Shown piece by piece: positions 20,611 to 31,024 of a stretch of DNA of 64,000 nt. Under the pieces are notes generated by a model. It did no database searches. It worked only from the letters and a program-made list of their open reading frames with translations, and was not told the origin of the DNA. The stretch comes from Melitaea cinxia (taxonomy: Eukaryota > Arthropoda > Insecta > Lepidoptera > Nymphalidae): positions 13,390,001 to 13,454,000 of the forward strand of contig NC_059414.1 in assembly GCF_905220565.1 (NCBI RefSeq). Direction: 5' to 3'. Position 1 is the first letter of the stretch. Every line of letters begins with the position of its first letter. The position numbers and the translations under genes are program-made.

Positions 20611-22109
20611 ACTTACCTAATCGTTTACTAGCTTAAACAGAAGCTTGATTTAATTTGTTTTGCACTAAATGATTTGATTTCAAACAAAAATATTAATGTT
20701 TAATTGTTACTTTGAAAGTAACAAATAGAAGTTAATATCAATAGTTCAAGGTTTAAGAGACGCGAAAGTCAATTGATCCTGACCCCTATTGTCTGTGTTG
20801 TATTTATTAATACTTTCAACCGACTTTAAAAAAGAGAAGTGTAGAAGACTGTTTCGACTTTTTTTACAACGCTTCTTTAACTTTATATCTTTATTTAATA
20901 TCTTGTAATAAGTTGCTGCTTAAATAACGCCTATGGCAATAATAATAATAAAAAAACTATTAATTATTATATATTATATAATATTTTTTGAAAAGAGTCA
21001 TGCTGTTTTTTTTTTTAGATTCTTGTCAACAGAATCTACATTCCTAATCGGTGGTAACTCCACTTTCAACTCTAATTATTTTATTGATAAAAAAAACCGG
21101 TTTGTTAAATGATGATGATGTGCCTACTTGAATAAAGTACGTTTTGATTGCATTAGTACAGTAGTAAATACTTTAACTATGTAATACTTGCTTTAAATCG
21201 TTCTTTGAAACGAAGCCGCGGTAAGCGACTAGTGGTATCAAAGTAATAACCCCATTAGGATAGTTCAGAAGCGATTGATTCGTGCTACACGAGCCACGAA
21301 CGTGATCCCGGTTCGATTCCCGCGCAAATTACTAGCACGCCCACTCAGCTCCCAGGATGGGGTGTATTTTTTGCGTTTTTCAATCACTATTTCTATGGGA
21401 GAATATGTTGTTTGTGATCTGTGGACTTCTAATCTAATTTATTTTATATTAAAAAAAAAGCCTTCTAAAACTTTTTATATATTTAAAAAAAATGTCTATA
21501 AAATCAATTGTAGTTTTTTATTATACTGCATATCTATTTCAAATTAACATTTTTGGTATTACATAATATACAATTAAAATCCTATAAATAATAGTGTAAT
21601 AATCATTAATATCATTAATTATTTAATTTCCTATTAAAAAGAAACTCAAGAAACAGACATCCTGGTACAGTACTTTGTGTATAAATTTAACTGTTTCAAT
21701 ATTAAATAATTTACTATTTCCTGGTCCCCATTCTCTAGGCTATATTCCTTTACGATACAGAAAGGTACGAGCTAATTCTAGACTGGTAAAAGTCACAATA
21801 AACAGAGATTTTATATCGCCTACAAATATTGTAATTTAACAATCAATATATCTTAAATTTTATAGTATTTGTTACATAGTAACATTTAGGTCTACACGCG
21901 TTTTATATTCGACGTTAGACGAAGTTAACTCCTCGAAGGAAATGTTAAATTTGTAAAATTATGTTGGTACGAGATGTTATATTTTGTGATAATTTATAGA
22001 TGCGTCTGTAATAGAAACACTCGTATTTCTTGTTTAATATTTGTTATATGCTACCTGATCCGTCAGAGGTCTTGACTTACGAACTGCCAAATAATCTTAT
22101 ATATCCATA
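20611..22109. other. Non-coding, with a weak tRNA-like remnant
   Basis: AT-rich. A B-box-like GGTTCGATTCC at 21310-21320, with an upstream TAGTTCAGAAGCG, suggests a decayed SINE head at about 21262-21360. No further structure and no gene. Confidence 0.4.
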
Positions 22110-22310
22110 ATAGACTAGCCCGTTGGCGCAGTTTGCAGTGACACCCTGCTTTCTGCTCCGGGGGTTGTGAGTTCGATTCCCGCCTCGTATCTTTATATAT
22201 CGGGAAAAAAAATTTAGCTACATCAGTTGAACGTTACCTTATAACACAAGCATTGAGTTGCTTACCGTAGGCACAGACGACCGTGTGTGTGTGTGTAATA
22301 ATATATAAGA
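22110..22310 (+). mobile_element. tRNA-derived SINE, family B, with (TG)n tail
   Basis: The head CCCGTTGGCGCAGTTTGCAG and the B box GAGTTCGATTCCC are followed by a body with CACAAGCATTGAGTTGCTTA and a (TG)n tail at about 22284-22297. The TG tail identifies the family; fragments lie at 17335-17425 and 18165-18292. Confidence 0.65.
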
Positions 22311-22634
22311 ACGTTCTACAAAGTACCCGTTGGAAATCTCACAAAAACTTTTATGTGGAAAGCAGCAGTATGACAATTCTACATGACATTAACGACATAC
22401 TCAGTGCTTTCTAGTACCACTGAAATCCATCAAATCAAATAGGTAAACATTAAAACCTTTATTACTAAAAATATATATCATCTTAAGGACAGTAGTTAAG
22501 TGGCATATTATTGAAAGTTGAACAAGTCAAACAGAAAAATATGGTAAAAATTATGTTGAAAAATTGTAAATATATAATGCTCTGACGTGTTAATAATACC
22601 TAAATAATAGACCGTGAAATATCACTTCACATAA

Positions 22635-22826
22635 TCTATATTAATGTTATAAAGTTAAAGAGTTTGTTTGCTTGAACGCGCTAATCTCAGGAACTACTAG
22701 TCCGATTTCAAAAATTCTTGCAGTGTTAGTTAGCCCATTTATGGAGGAAGGCTATAGGCTATATAATATTTTATTACCTCATTTTTACTTAATTTCACGT
22801 GGGTGAAACCGCGTGTCACATCTAGT
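22635..22826 (+). mobile_element. Helitron-like (Lep1-type) non-autonomous element
   Basis: Starts TCTATATTAATGTTATAAAG, with the core GCTAATCTCAGGAACTACTA, and ends TCACATCTAGT. The TC start and CTAGT end, with no target duplication, fit lepidopteran Helitrons. Confidence 0.55.
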
Positions 22827-23487
22827 CTAATATACATACATTTATAAAAATATTAAGGTATTTACTAGAAGATATTGATAGGTCAGTTTTCCCTCTTACA
22901 CAACGATTATTATAAAGACACGAGAACAAAATGACACGTAATTGACAGGGCCGGATTACTTCGCGTTACTTAGTACAGCCTAAATGACAATAAAATACCT
23001 TTAATAGTAGGTAACATTTAGGCTTACCTTCTACAGTACAAGCGTTCTATTTTGTAGTATTTTTTTAACCGTTGAAAAAAGAACTTATATTAGAAGGAAG
23101 GTAATAAATTTGAAACTTTATAATTGTCACTAATGGAACCATATTATTTAAAACGTAAAAATGCGTATTTCTCTAACCTTTAATACAAATAATATTTTGA
23201 AAAACGAAATTCTTATTAAAATATTCATCTATCCGCATTTATCCCCTAAATAGTCCGGACCTGTCAAACGACATTCGTATTCGCGACCTGCGCGTGCGCA
23301 TGCGATGCCAAAATTGTTCTTACATGTCATTATAGTGATGTAACCAGTCGAGCGGTCTGTCCGTTTAATGTCAAACGTTTATTGCTGTGATCTTTAGGAC
23401 CGAACAAGGTTTAGTGTATAATCTATTCGAATGTTTAAGGTTAAACGATAGTAAAAGTTCGTATTATGGTGGTTTTTAATATACTTA
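22827..23487. other. Non-coding, with a small GC-rich spot
   Basis: AT-rich apart from about 23280-23420, which includes the palindromic GCGCGTGCGCATGCG (resembles an NRF1/Ewg site). This could mark a promoter, but no exon could be identified. Confidence 0.3.
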
Positions 23488-23733
23488 GGGCCTGCCTCGC
23501 TAGTTGTGGTAAAGTAGGTAGTATAGGCCATTAATATCTGTTTCATCTTAATTACTAAAATAAAAATGAAATAAAAATTACTTAAATTAAACTACTAGTT
23601 TTAGGTAATTTTTTTTTTAAATAGAAATATTTGACAATGAAATTCAATAATGAAAATGAATAATACATGTGTATTATCTGTTGGATATCGTCATCCAACA
23701 AATTGCGTTATCTACAACTAGTGATACAGGCCC
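23488..23733. mobile_element. Harbinger-like MITE, copy B
   Basis: 246 bp flanked by TTA on both sides (23485-23487 and 23734-23736). The left end is GGGCCTGCCTCGCTAGTTGT. The right end, reverse-complemented, is GGGCCTGTATCACTAGTTGT. A 3-bp TWA duplication with GGGCC-type ends fits the PIF/Harbinger superfamily. An internal hairpin, TGTTGGAT / ATCCAACA, lies near 23678-23699. No transposase frame. Confidence 0.6.
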
Positions 23734-24125
23734 TTAAAATATTAAAATAAAAACTAAATGCCTCCCAGTATCTTGAACCCAAATCAAGAGTGCATCTTCT
23801 AGGCAAGCACACCATCTTAGACTGCATCTTCACTAACATCAGATGAGATCGTAGTCAAGCGTTAGTCTATATATTAAAAAAAAACCGCCACGAATGTATG
23901 TATTGGCCTATACAGATTTTGTCACAACTAATTATAAAAATAATACTCATAAACGTATAAGAGCAAAGTATTACTTGTTTTTTTTTTTTTTTTTTAATCT
24001 TTTACTACAAGAGTGTATAACATCAAATACTAGCATAGGTCATAAAATATATTTATACAACTTACAGCCGTGAAACAGCTACAAAAATAATTTTGATGTT
24101 AAATTCTAATGACTATCTTTTAACA
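23734..24125. other. Non-coding, no gene recognised
   Basis: AT-rich spacer with a T tract at about 23978-23995. Nothing supportable. Confidence 0.45.
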
Positions 24126-24302
24126 TATAAAATCCTCGTGTCACAGTTTTAGAGGCCAAACTCTTCCGAAACGGCTTGACCGATTCTGAAGGGTAGGCTT
24201 TAAAATATTTTTTTTTCCATTTTTTGGCAATTTTTTATTTTTTTATTGATTTGGCATTGAAAAATAAACACAACCGAAAATTTTCAGTCAGGGTCAGCTA
24301 GT
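24126..24302 (+). mobile_element. Helitron-like fragment
   Basis: Core CCGAAACGGCTTGACCGATT and end GGTCAGCTAGT, as in the copy at 25463-25778. Confidence 0.5.
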
Positions 24303-24503
24303 TTTCATATATATTTCTTAAGAAAATAATAAAAAATACAATACAATTTAATTCATAGACGCCTCATTGAGACTTGAATACTTGAGAATAATATTTACAT
24401 ACGATTTCGCACTTCCGAACAAATACTTACCGTTTTAGTGAAAACAAATCAATGGTATTGCTGTAACTTTGGTAATAGACTATACACTATACTTTTATAC
24501 AGA

Positions 24504-24676
24504 ACTAGCTTAAATCTGCGACTTCGCTCGCACTGATTTTTTTTACAAAAAGTATCCTATGTTACTTCTAATACCTCCAAGAATATGTGTACAAAGTTTT
24601 ATGATGATCGGTTGAGTAGTTTTCGCGTGAAAGCGTAACAAACCAACTTACATTCACATTTATAATATTATGTGAG
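24504..24676 (-). mobile_element. Helitron-like fragment, inverted
   Basis: The reverse complement ends GCAGATTTAAGCTAGT and contains the GAAAACTACTCAACCGATCA core. Confidence 0.5.
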
Positions 24677-25462
24677 GGATTATAATTTTTTATTTGAAGT
24701 GACGACATTTTTAACAACTTTTGGTTTAATGGTTTTTAATGGTTATAGAGTACAAATGATTTCACCAATGTTACATTGCATGGAGAAGACACGTAGGAGA
24801 TTGATCTATGCATTTCAAATTGTAAATAAACGCCTCACTAAGTGACTACCATTTAGAATTTCTCCTTAGAAATAATCTTCGTTAAGTTATAAAAAAAAGT
24901 AAATAGAAGTGGTTTAATTCGAAATCACCTAGAACAATTGCAATCAGTACAATATTGTAAAAAGAAATTTAGGCGAAAGTGACAGTTTTCCAGAATTAGT
25001 AAAAATTTACTCAAATTATTACAATTTATTTCATTTAATTTTGCTAAAAGAGAACTCTAAACTTCGCTCGTGTCACACAACGAATAATACACTCAATCAA
25101 TATTATTAATAAAAAAATTATAATTTTTATAATGAAACGTATAAATAAAATTTAATTAATCCTCATCCACTATACCTACACCAAAATTAATAAGTGTCAA
25201 TTAATTTACGCCTTAAATAAGTCAGTCTCGCATTTTTAATAATAACGCGTCGTATTATGCGAGAAGTAAGACCTAGCGTGCACAGTTGGAGTACCGTTTT
25301 AATTGATTTCAAACCGTGTAGCAATTCTGTCCTTTTCCTTGACTCTTTACAAATTAAACATAGTATTTTCAACATTACAACTACAAATCTTTTCTAGAAT
25401 AGTGAGACTGCATACTGGCATTTGACAGTTTTGTCTGGTGTAATATTTATACATTATATACA
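24677..25462. other. AT-rich non-coding stretch
   Basis: No gene or repeat recognised. The 62-codon minus frame near 25187-25375 shows no family resemblance. Confidence 0.4.
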
Positions 25463-25778
25463 TCTAATATATAAAATTCTCGGGTCGCGGTGTTTGTAGT
25501 TAAACTCCTCCGAAACGGCTTGACCGATCCTCATGAAATTTGTGTGCATATCGGGTAGGTCTGAGAATCGAACAGCATCTATTTTTCATCTTCCTAAATT
25601 TTAAAGGTATTCCACACCTAATTTTTTATTTTTATTTTTATATAAATTATTTATTTTTTATTTTATTATTATTTGGCGTTGAAAAATACATACAACCCTA
25701 AATTTTTACCCTTCTACCACCAACCCCTATTTTTAAATAGCGTTTAGCGGCAAGACGACGTTTGCAGAGTCAGCTAGT
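25463..25778 (+). mobile_element. Helitron-like element
   Basis: Starts TCTAATATATAAAATTCTCG, core CTCCGAAACGGCTTGACCGA, ends GAGTCAGCTAGT. It is the longest of the set, including the GGCGTTGAAAAATACATACA block shared with 24126-24302. Confidence 0.55.
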
Positions 25779-26342
25779 ATAATTATATAATTGCATTTCA
25801 AACAGAACATAGGTAAAAGGGACTATGTCTGTATGACCAAGTAGAAAAAATATCCAAAGCACTGTTTCTTAATTATTATCACTACTTTTCTTTGGTTGAT
25901 TAATTTAGATTAATTGTATTTATAATTTTTACTGTAGTGTGTGGTTTATTTGTAATTGTTGAAGACAAAAACTGGGTAAGACTTAGTGATGAGCCTCAGT
26001 GATAGGGTATCCTTAGACGATAAGGCTTTATTTAGTTACGGTATAAAAAACATATGATATGTATCGTCATGAGCGCTAGGCCTTACGTTCGCAAGTAGCG
26101 TCGTATTACCCCGGAGCTTTCTATTCAAATGTCCAAAAGTATGACGGCGAAAGTTAAAACTGACAACGATGTGTGTTTTTAAATTTTCACTTTTGCCGAA
26201 CGCAATCCACTGGAGATGCTCTCGTGTTCGTATTGTTTACATAAGTGTTTGAGCGTTGCAATATTTTATTTTTTTATACGTTGTTACGTCCGTTACTCTG
26301 TAATACTATATAGGTAACTATGGAAAATAATTTTATATGCTT
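25779..26342. other. Non-coding spacer
   Basis: AT-rich with a somewhat GC-richer part at about 26075-26240. No gene recognised. Confidence 0.35.
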
Positions 26343-26640
26343 CTACCCTAATGCTTGGCATAGGCCAATCCACCACGCTGCTCCAATACGGGTTGGCGGA
26401 TATATTGCCTACTATAAGTAACGATCGCTATCAGGTGTACATGATAACAACAGGGACCGACGGCTTAACGTGCTCTCCAATGCACAATGGGGAAACCAAC
26501 AAGGACTGCACAAACACCCAGACCACGGCAAACATCGGTATAGCCAATACAAATGTTTGTCATGTGCTGGGATCGAACCCGCAACCGCCAGCGCAACAGG
26601 CACAATCCATAGCTGTGACCGTTGGGCCAACGCGTGGTCA
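26343..26640 (-). mobile_element. tRNA-derived SINE, family C
   Basis: Inverted copy of 18783-19115. It reads from the tail (AATCCACCACGCTGCTCC) back to the tRNA-like head, whose B box appears as GGGATCGAACCC. Reading frames on both strands across it are artefacts. Confidence 0.7.
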
Positions 26641-28594
26641 ATAATTTTATAATAGTTACTAAACTATGGATACATGTGGTCGATGTGGTTTTCTAAATTT
26701 TCTAAACTAGATAACAGTAGCTGTCTGATGCCCTGATGCGGCAAGGGTCAAGGTTCCACACCCACACAGGAAAAATCTTTGCGTAGGTTATACTAATGTT
26801 CTTCCCCCAGTTTTCTTTCCCCACAGGATACAGGATTCACTCCCTATCGGTAGTTTCATGTTTTTGACGGAAATAATGTTTAGTGTTGAACTCTATAGAA
26901 TAGATAAAATTTTAAACCGAAGCTGGTAAAAATTAAGATGAACATGTCGTCCGCGATATACGAGTTCGCATGACATTAACGTAACGATGTACGTTCGCCG
27001 ATGTCATGACCCCGTGTGACATGACATTGCGGTGTCAAAATCTGGCGGCTATTAACATTCTCATACAGCTTGTGAAATGTATTTGCTTACTAATGAATTA
27101 TAATACTTTGATACTGTATTATAAAAAAATATCAAATGATAAGGTTCGTTTTGAACCAAAAGAAAAAAATATAAATATCTGTTACTGTGCTTCATCGTTA
27201 GCCATATCGCATGTAAATATTAAAATTAAAGGTTTATAAAACCACATAACAAGTAAGTTAGTAAATGGTAACCATTAGCTCTGCTTAATTAGTAAGTTGT
27301 TAGGTTCTATTAAACTTTATATTGTACTCAGTGACAGCTCTGCTTAATTTTCAAGTTCAAATTATAAAAATTTATATTTGCGTCAGTGACTAGAAGGGCG
27401 AAGTTTTTTACCTTCATATTTCAAAGGTTTTTTTGTGATTTTTTTCCTTTAAAGAAATATTTAAAAAAAATAGTTATTATAAACACATGTATCAATGTTT
27501 CATTAAGTAGCTAATTAATATACCCACTAAAACCGGTTACTCAATAAACTTTCTTAGGGTATATAAAATCAATATTAAAAACACAACCGGGCGACAATTA
27601 TTTAATATAGATTTACAACCGGAAAGCATCCGCTTAACAGATTGACATTCGCCTTGAAATAACCCGTCAAACCGGTTTTTTTTATTCTGTTATATAAAAC
27701 TGTTATGCTAATGCTACACAGGTGACTTTTACTTCGAATATTTTTTTGTATATTTTAAAAGCGCTGATTTTTTTCCTAATCAAGCTAAAATTTATTCATT
27801 TTTATTTAACATAAGCGCTTAACACGTTCTTCAGTTTTTGTTTTTAAATATTTTATTTCTATACTTAGTATTAAAGATATATGCACTATTTTGTTATAAA
27901 TTCACATCAGTAAACTACTGGACATAGGCCTCCTCATGCACACTTCCAAAATTCTGTTCGTCCGCGACGAAATTTAGCTTGAATGAAACCGAGTTGGTAG
28001 CTTAATAAATAAATATAATGACAAAAACATTCTAGAAAGTTCTAAAATTCTTCACATCTCTGAAAGTTTAACTGTTTCATTGACGAGGAACTAAATTGAA
28101 AGCGAAATTTTATAAAACTAATATTGTTATACTTTTACTGTATGTATTAATACACGTAAGGAAATATCAATCGTTTGCAATGAAAAGGAAAACGCGTTAT
28201 ATTCTTTATAACAAAAAGTTACTAATGTATAATAAAGCCATTTATTGCTATCGCTGTGGCTACAACAAGTTGCAACCGATATTCGCGATAGATCGTTCAT
28301 TCAAACCACGAACATGTGGGCATTATTCTTTCAATATCCCTAGTTACTAATAATGTGATTTAAAATGAAAATAAGATATTTTCCATTTTAGTTGTTAGTA
28401 ATTTTCAGTCTCCGCTATTTTGGAGCTATAGTGTACTCAAAGTGAGCAACATTTTCATTATACTAACAATGGCGCAAAATAATTTATAAAGGTTATAATA
28501 CATGTTATGATCGTGGCGTTTGTATTGTGTTTCTGAACCTCCGACACAGAATTTTGTTCCACTGGGGACCATGGGCTGTGTTTATTCATTTCAC
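26641..28594. other. AT-rich non-coding stretch
   Basis: 2 kb without a supportable gene. Short frames (27006-27239, 28096-28350) are lysine/tyrosine/isoleucine-rich through AT bias and have no domain. Confidence 0.45.
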
Positions 28595-28700
28595 GCATTC
28601 AGCCCGTAACATCCCACTGCTGGGAATATGCCTCGTTCTCCATGCAGAAGAAGGATTATACCCACCACGCTACTCCACTGCGGGTTTCTGGCTTTATTCA
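28595..28700 (-). mobile_element. SINE family C tail fragment
   Basis: TTCAGCCCGTAACATCCCAC, then CTCCATGCAGAAGAAGGATT and CTCCACTGCGGGTT, match the tail of family C in reverse. Confidence 0.5.
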
Positions 28701-28959
28701 TTTACTAACTATTAACTATCTCTGTGCCAAATTTTCAGCTTGTAGCATAAAAAATGAAAGACTCGTGCAAACTTGTAAGAGCCCTAAGATCCCTTTTTAA
28801 TCTGGCTCTATCAAAAATCCGTTCTTAGCAGACGTCTATTATCTGTAAAGTACCTCCCTGTCAAATTTCATCTATATGCGGCCAGCGATTTTTGAGATGT
28901 CGTGATAAGTCAATGACCTTACAATTTTATATATACCTATTGATTTTTTTATACAACTA

Positions 28960-29006
28960 GGTCGGCAAACAAGCGTACGGCTCACCTGATGGTAAACGAT
29001 TACCTT
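28960..29006 (-). repeat. R1 repeat, short terminal fragment
   Basis: ACTAGGTCGGCAAACAAGCG followed by TACGGCTCACCTGATGGTAA, the terminal 47 bp of family R1. Confidence 0.6.
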
Positions 29007-29184
29007 GTAACGTTTTTTCTTGTTATTTTTAAATTTTTAGTATTATTGAAGCGAAATAAAATAATTTGTAATATATGATCGTTACAAGAATATGTTAACA
29101 TTAACGTACCTAAAAAAATATTTTACTAAAAGTAATGATCATCATCATGTAGGACAATATCATTAATATCACTTATCATCATCA

Positions 29185-29590
29185 CTTCAGCCTATTCCAC
29201 TGCTGCCCATAGTCACCACGCTGGGCAGGCGGGTTGTTGACCGCAGGGCTGGCTTTGTCGCACCAAAGACGCTGCTGCCCGTCCTCAGCCTGTGTATTTC
29301 AAAGCCAGTAGTTGGATGGTTACCCCGCCGTCGGTCGGCCTTATAAGTTTCAAGGCGGTAGTGGAACTATGCTATCCCTTATTCGCCTCTTATGACATCC
29401 ACGCTGTATTCTTGTGCTTGCACTGTATGCTGTGTGGCTACGGCATCAAAGAATATAGCCACCCCCTTTCTTCCCGTGGGTGCCAAGTGACTATGGGCAA
29501 AACACATGAGTTCGCGCCATATTTGGCGCGAACTTGTGGCGACCTATGTCCAGCAGTGGACTGCAATAGGCTGAAATGATGATGATGACG
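29185..29590. repeat. Two R2 repeats in fold-back arrangement
   Basis: The left arm (about 29185-29410) is R2 in minus orientation. The right arm (about 29430-29590) is R2 in plus orientation, ending GACTGCAATAGGCTGAAATG and a GATGATGATGACGAT tail. The arms share complementary blocks, so the DNA could fold back on itself. Frames through it are artefacts. Confidence 0.6.
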
Positions 29591-29599
29591 ATACCCACG

Positions 29600-30076
29600 A
29601 TCATTAATATATATAAACACAAAAATTTCATTGTACGAAGCGAATGAACAAATATACGAACGTACAAACAATTAAAACAATATTTTCTTATACGTCTGTC
29701 GCTTATATAAAATTATTAAATCCTCTAACATACGAGAAAACACCAAATTATCCACATAAACATTGCTAAGTTTTGACTAATACTATAAGATTTTTTTTTA
29801 ACTCTCATGACATCCGCTGTTAAAATTCCTCACTGATTGGTAACAGTTATCTGGTATTGCGACGATATTCCACAGTTACACATACAGTGACGCGTCGAGT
29901 GACTAACAGACAAACATAGGTATGAGTTTAGGTAAATAACGATGGCATGATACAATCGATAATTATATTTAGCTGTTCTGGAACGTGCGAGCGTTTGAAG
30001 GATGTAAAAGATAATAGAATTTACAAAAGTTTTATTTTTTAAAGAAAGTTACACGATAAACGAGCGATTATCTATA

Positions 30077-30112
<36 letters not shown>

Positions 30113-30891
30113 AGGGACGATTTATTTTCGATGTTTTTTGTTATTTGTAAAATTTGTTCTTAATATGTTTAAATATAATACGCATAGGTGATATGGATTC
30201 TGCTTCTATACGTCCTAACGTAAATTTGAACTTATAATTTTACATAAAACTAAACAACCTTTCCTGGTTTTAGGCGATTACAGCGTTCAAAATGTTTAAA
30301 TTTACAATATGTATATAAGATATTTATAATTAGAATTTATTAGTAATGTAAGTATTATAAATAAACAAAGAAAAAAATATCATTGAATGCTACATCATTC
30401 TCTAAGGACCGAAGCCAAACTCATATATCAATATCAACCATTGACATCCGTACCACGTCCTTGGACACCTATACCACTTGACTTTATAATCAACATTTCA
30501 TGATATAAAAAGCTGTTTTCAACATCAGTCACAGCGCTAACAACTAACGACTAAAGAAAACGACATTCCGTATAACATAGAGATTTTAGAAACAATCGTA
30601 GCTTGCAATCCATCAATAATGCATCGCTCCGAGACTTAGACGAAAAAGGAAATCTCGCTCTGATAGACTAGGAAATCGTTACGTTACTTTGTTCGAGCCG
30701 ACCTGATAGAACAATATAATTGAATGAACAATACGGAATAATGATTCTTAAATATCGGAAATTCAATGTATTTAACTATTATCGACAGCGTAAAAGGTTA
30801 TAACTATATTGGGGCAGTTTAAGCTTCTGAATTTTCTATGGCAATATACAATATCGATTTTTAAGGAAATGTTTCTGTTTTTTGGTTACAG
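29600..30891. other. Upstream flank or intron of the LIM gene
   Basis: AT-rich. A 31-base A run lies at 30080-30110. Because the first exon I can place starts inside a codon, this stretch is probably intron. Confidence 0.4.
30080..30110 (+). repeat. Poly(A) tract, 31 bases
   Basis: Uninterrupted run of A. It may be the tail of a retroposed copy, but no body is recognisable upstream. Confidence 0.8.
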
Positions 30892-31024
30892 AGCTGGACG
30901 TAGAAGGAGAAACCCACTGGCACTGTACACAGAAGATGACGGCAATGACCTGAGCGACTTGGGGATTGGCACCTCAAGCACCAAGAGTAGTCTCAGCGAG
31001 GACTGTGATACGCACAGCTTAGCC
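30892..31024 (+). CDS. smash: smash exon (first one recognised)
   Basis: Acceptor TTTGGTTACAG before 30892, donor GCC|GTGAGT after 31024. Encodes a basic AGRRRRN start and the acidic ALYTEDDGNDLSDLG segment. It enters in phase 2 and leaves at a codon boundary, so an upstream exon must exist. Confidence 0.8.

Noticed and set aside
30570..30665. A possible upstream smash exon reading SLQSINNASLRDLDEKGNLA
   Set aside because: The frame ends at a TAG, with no donor or acceptor that would join it to 30892 in the required phase. It remains a weak possibility as 5' UTR or a dead exon.
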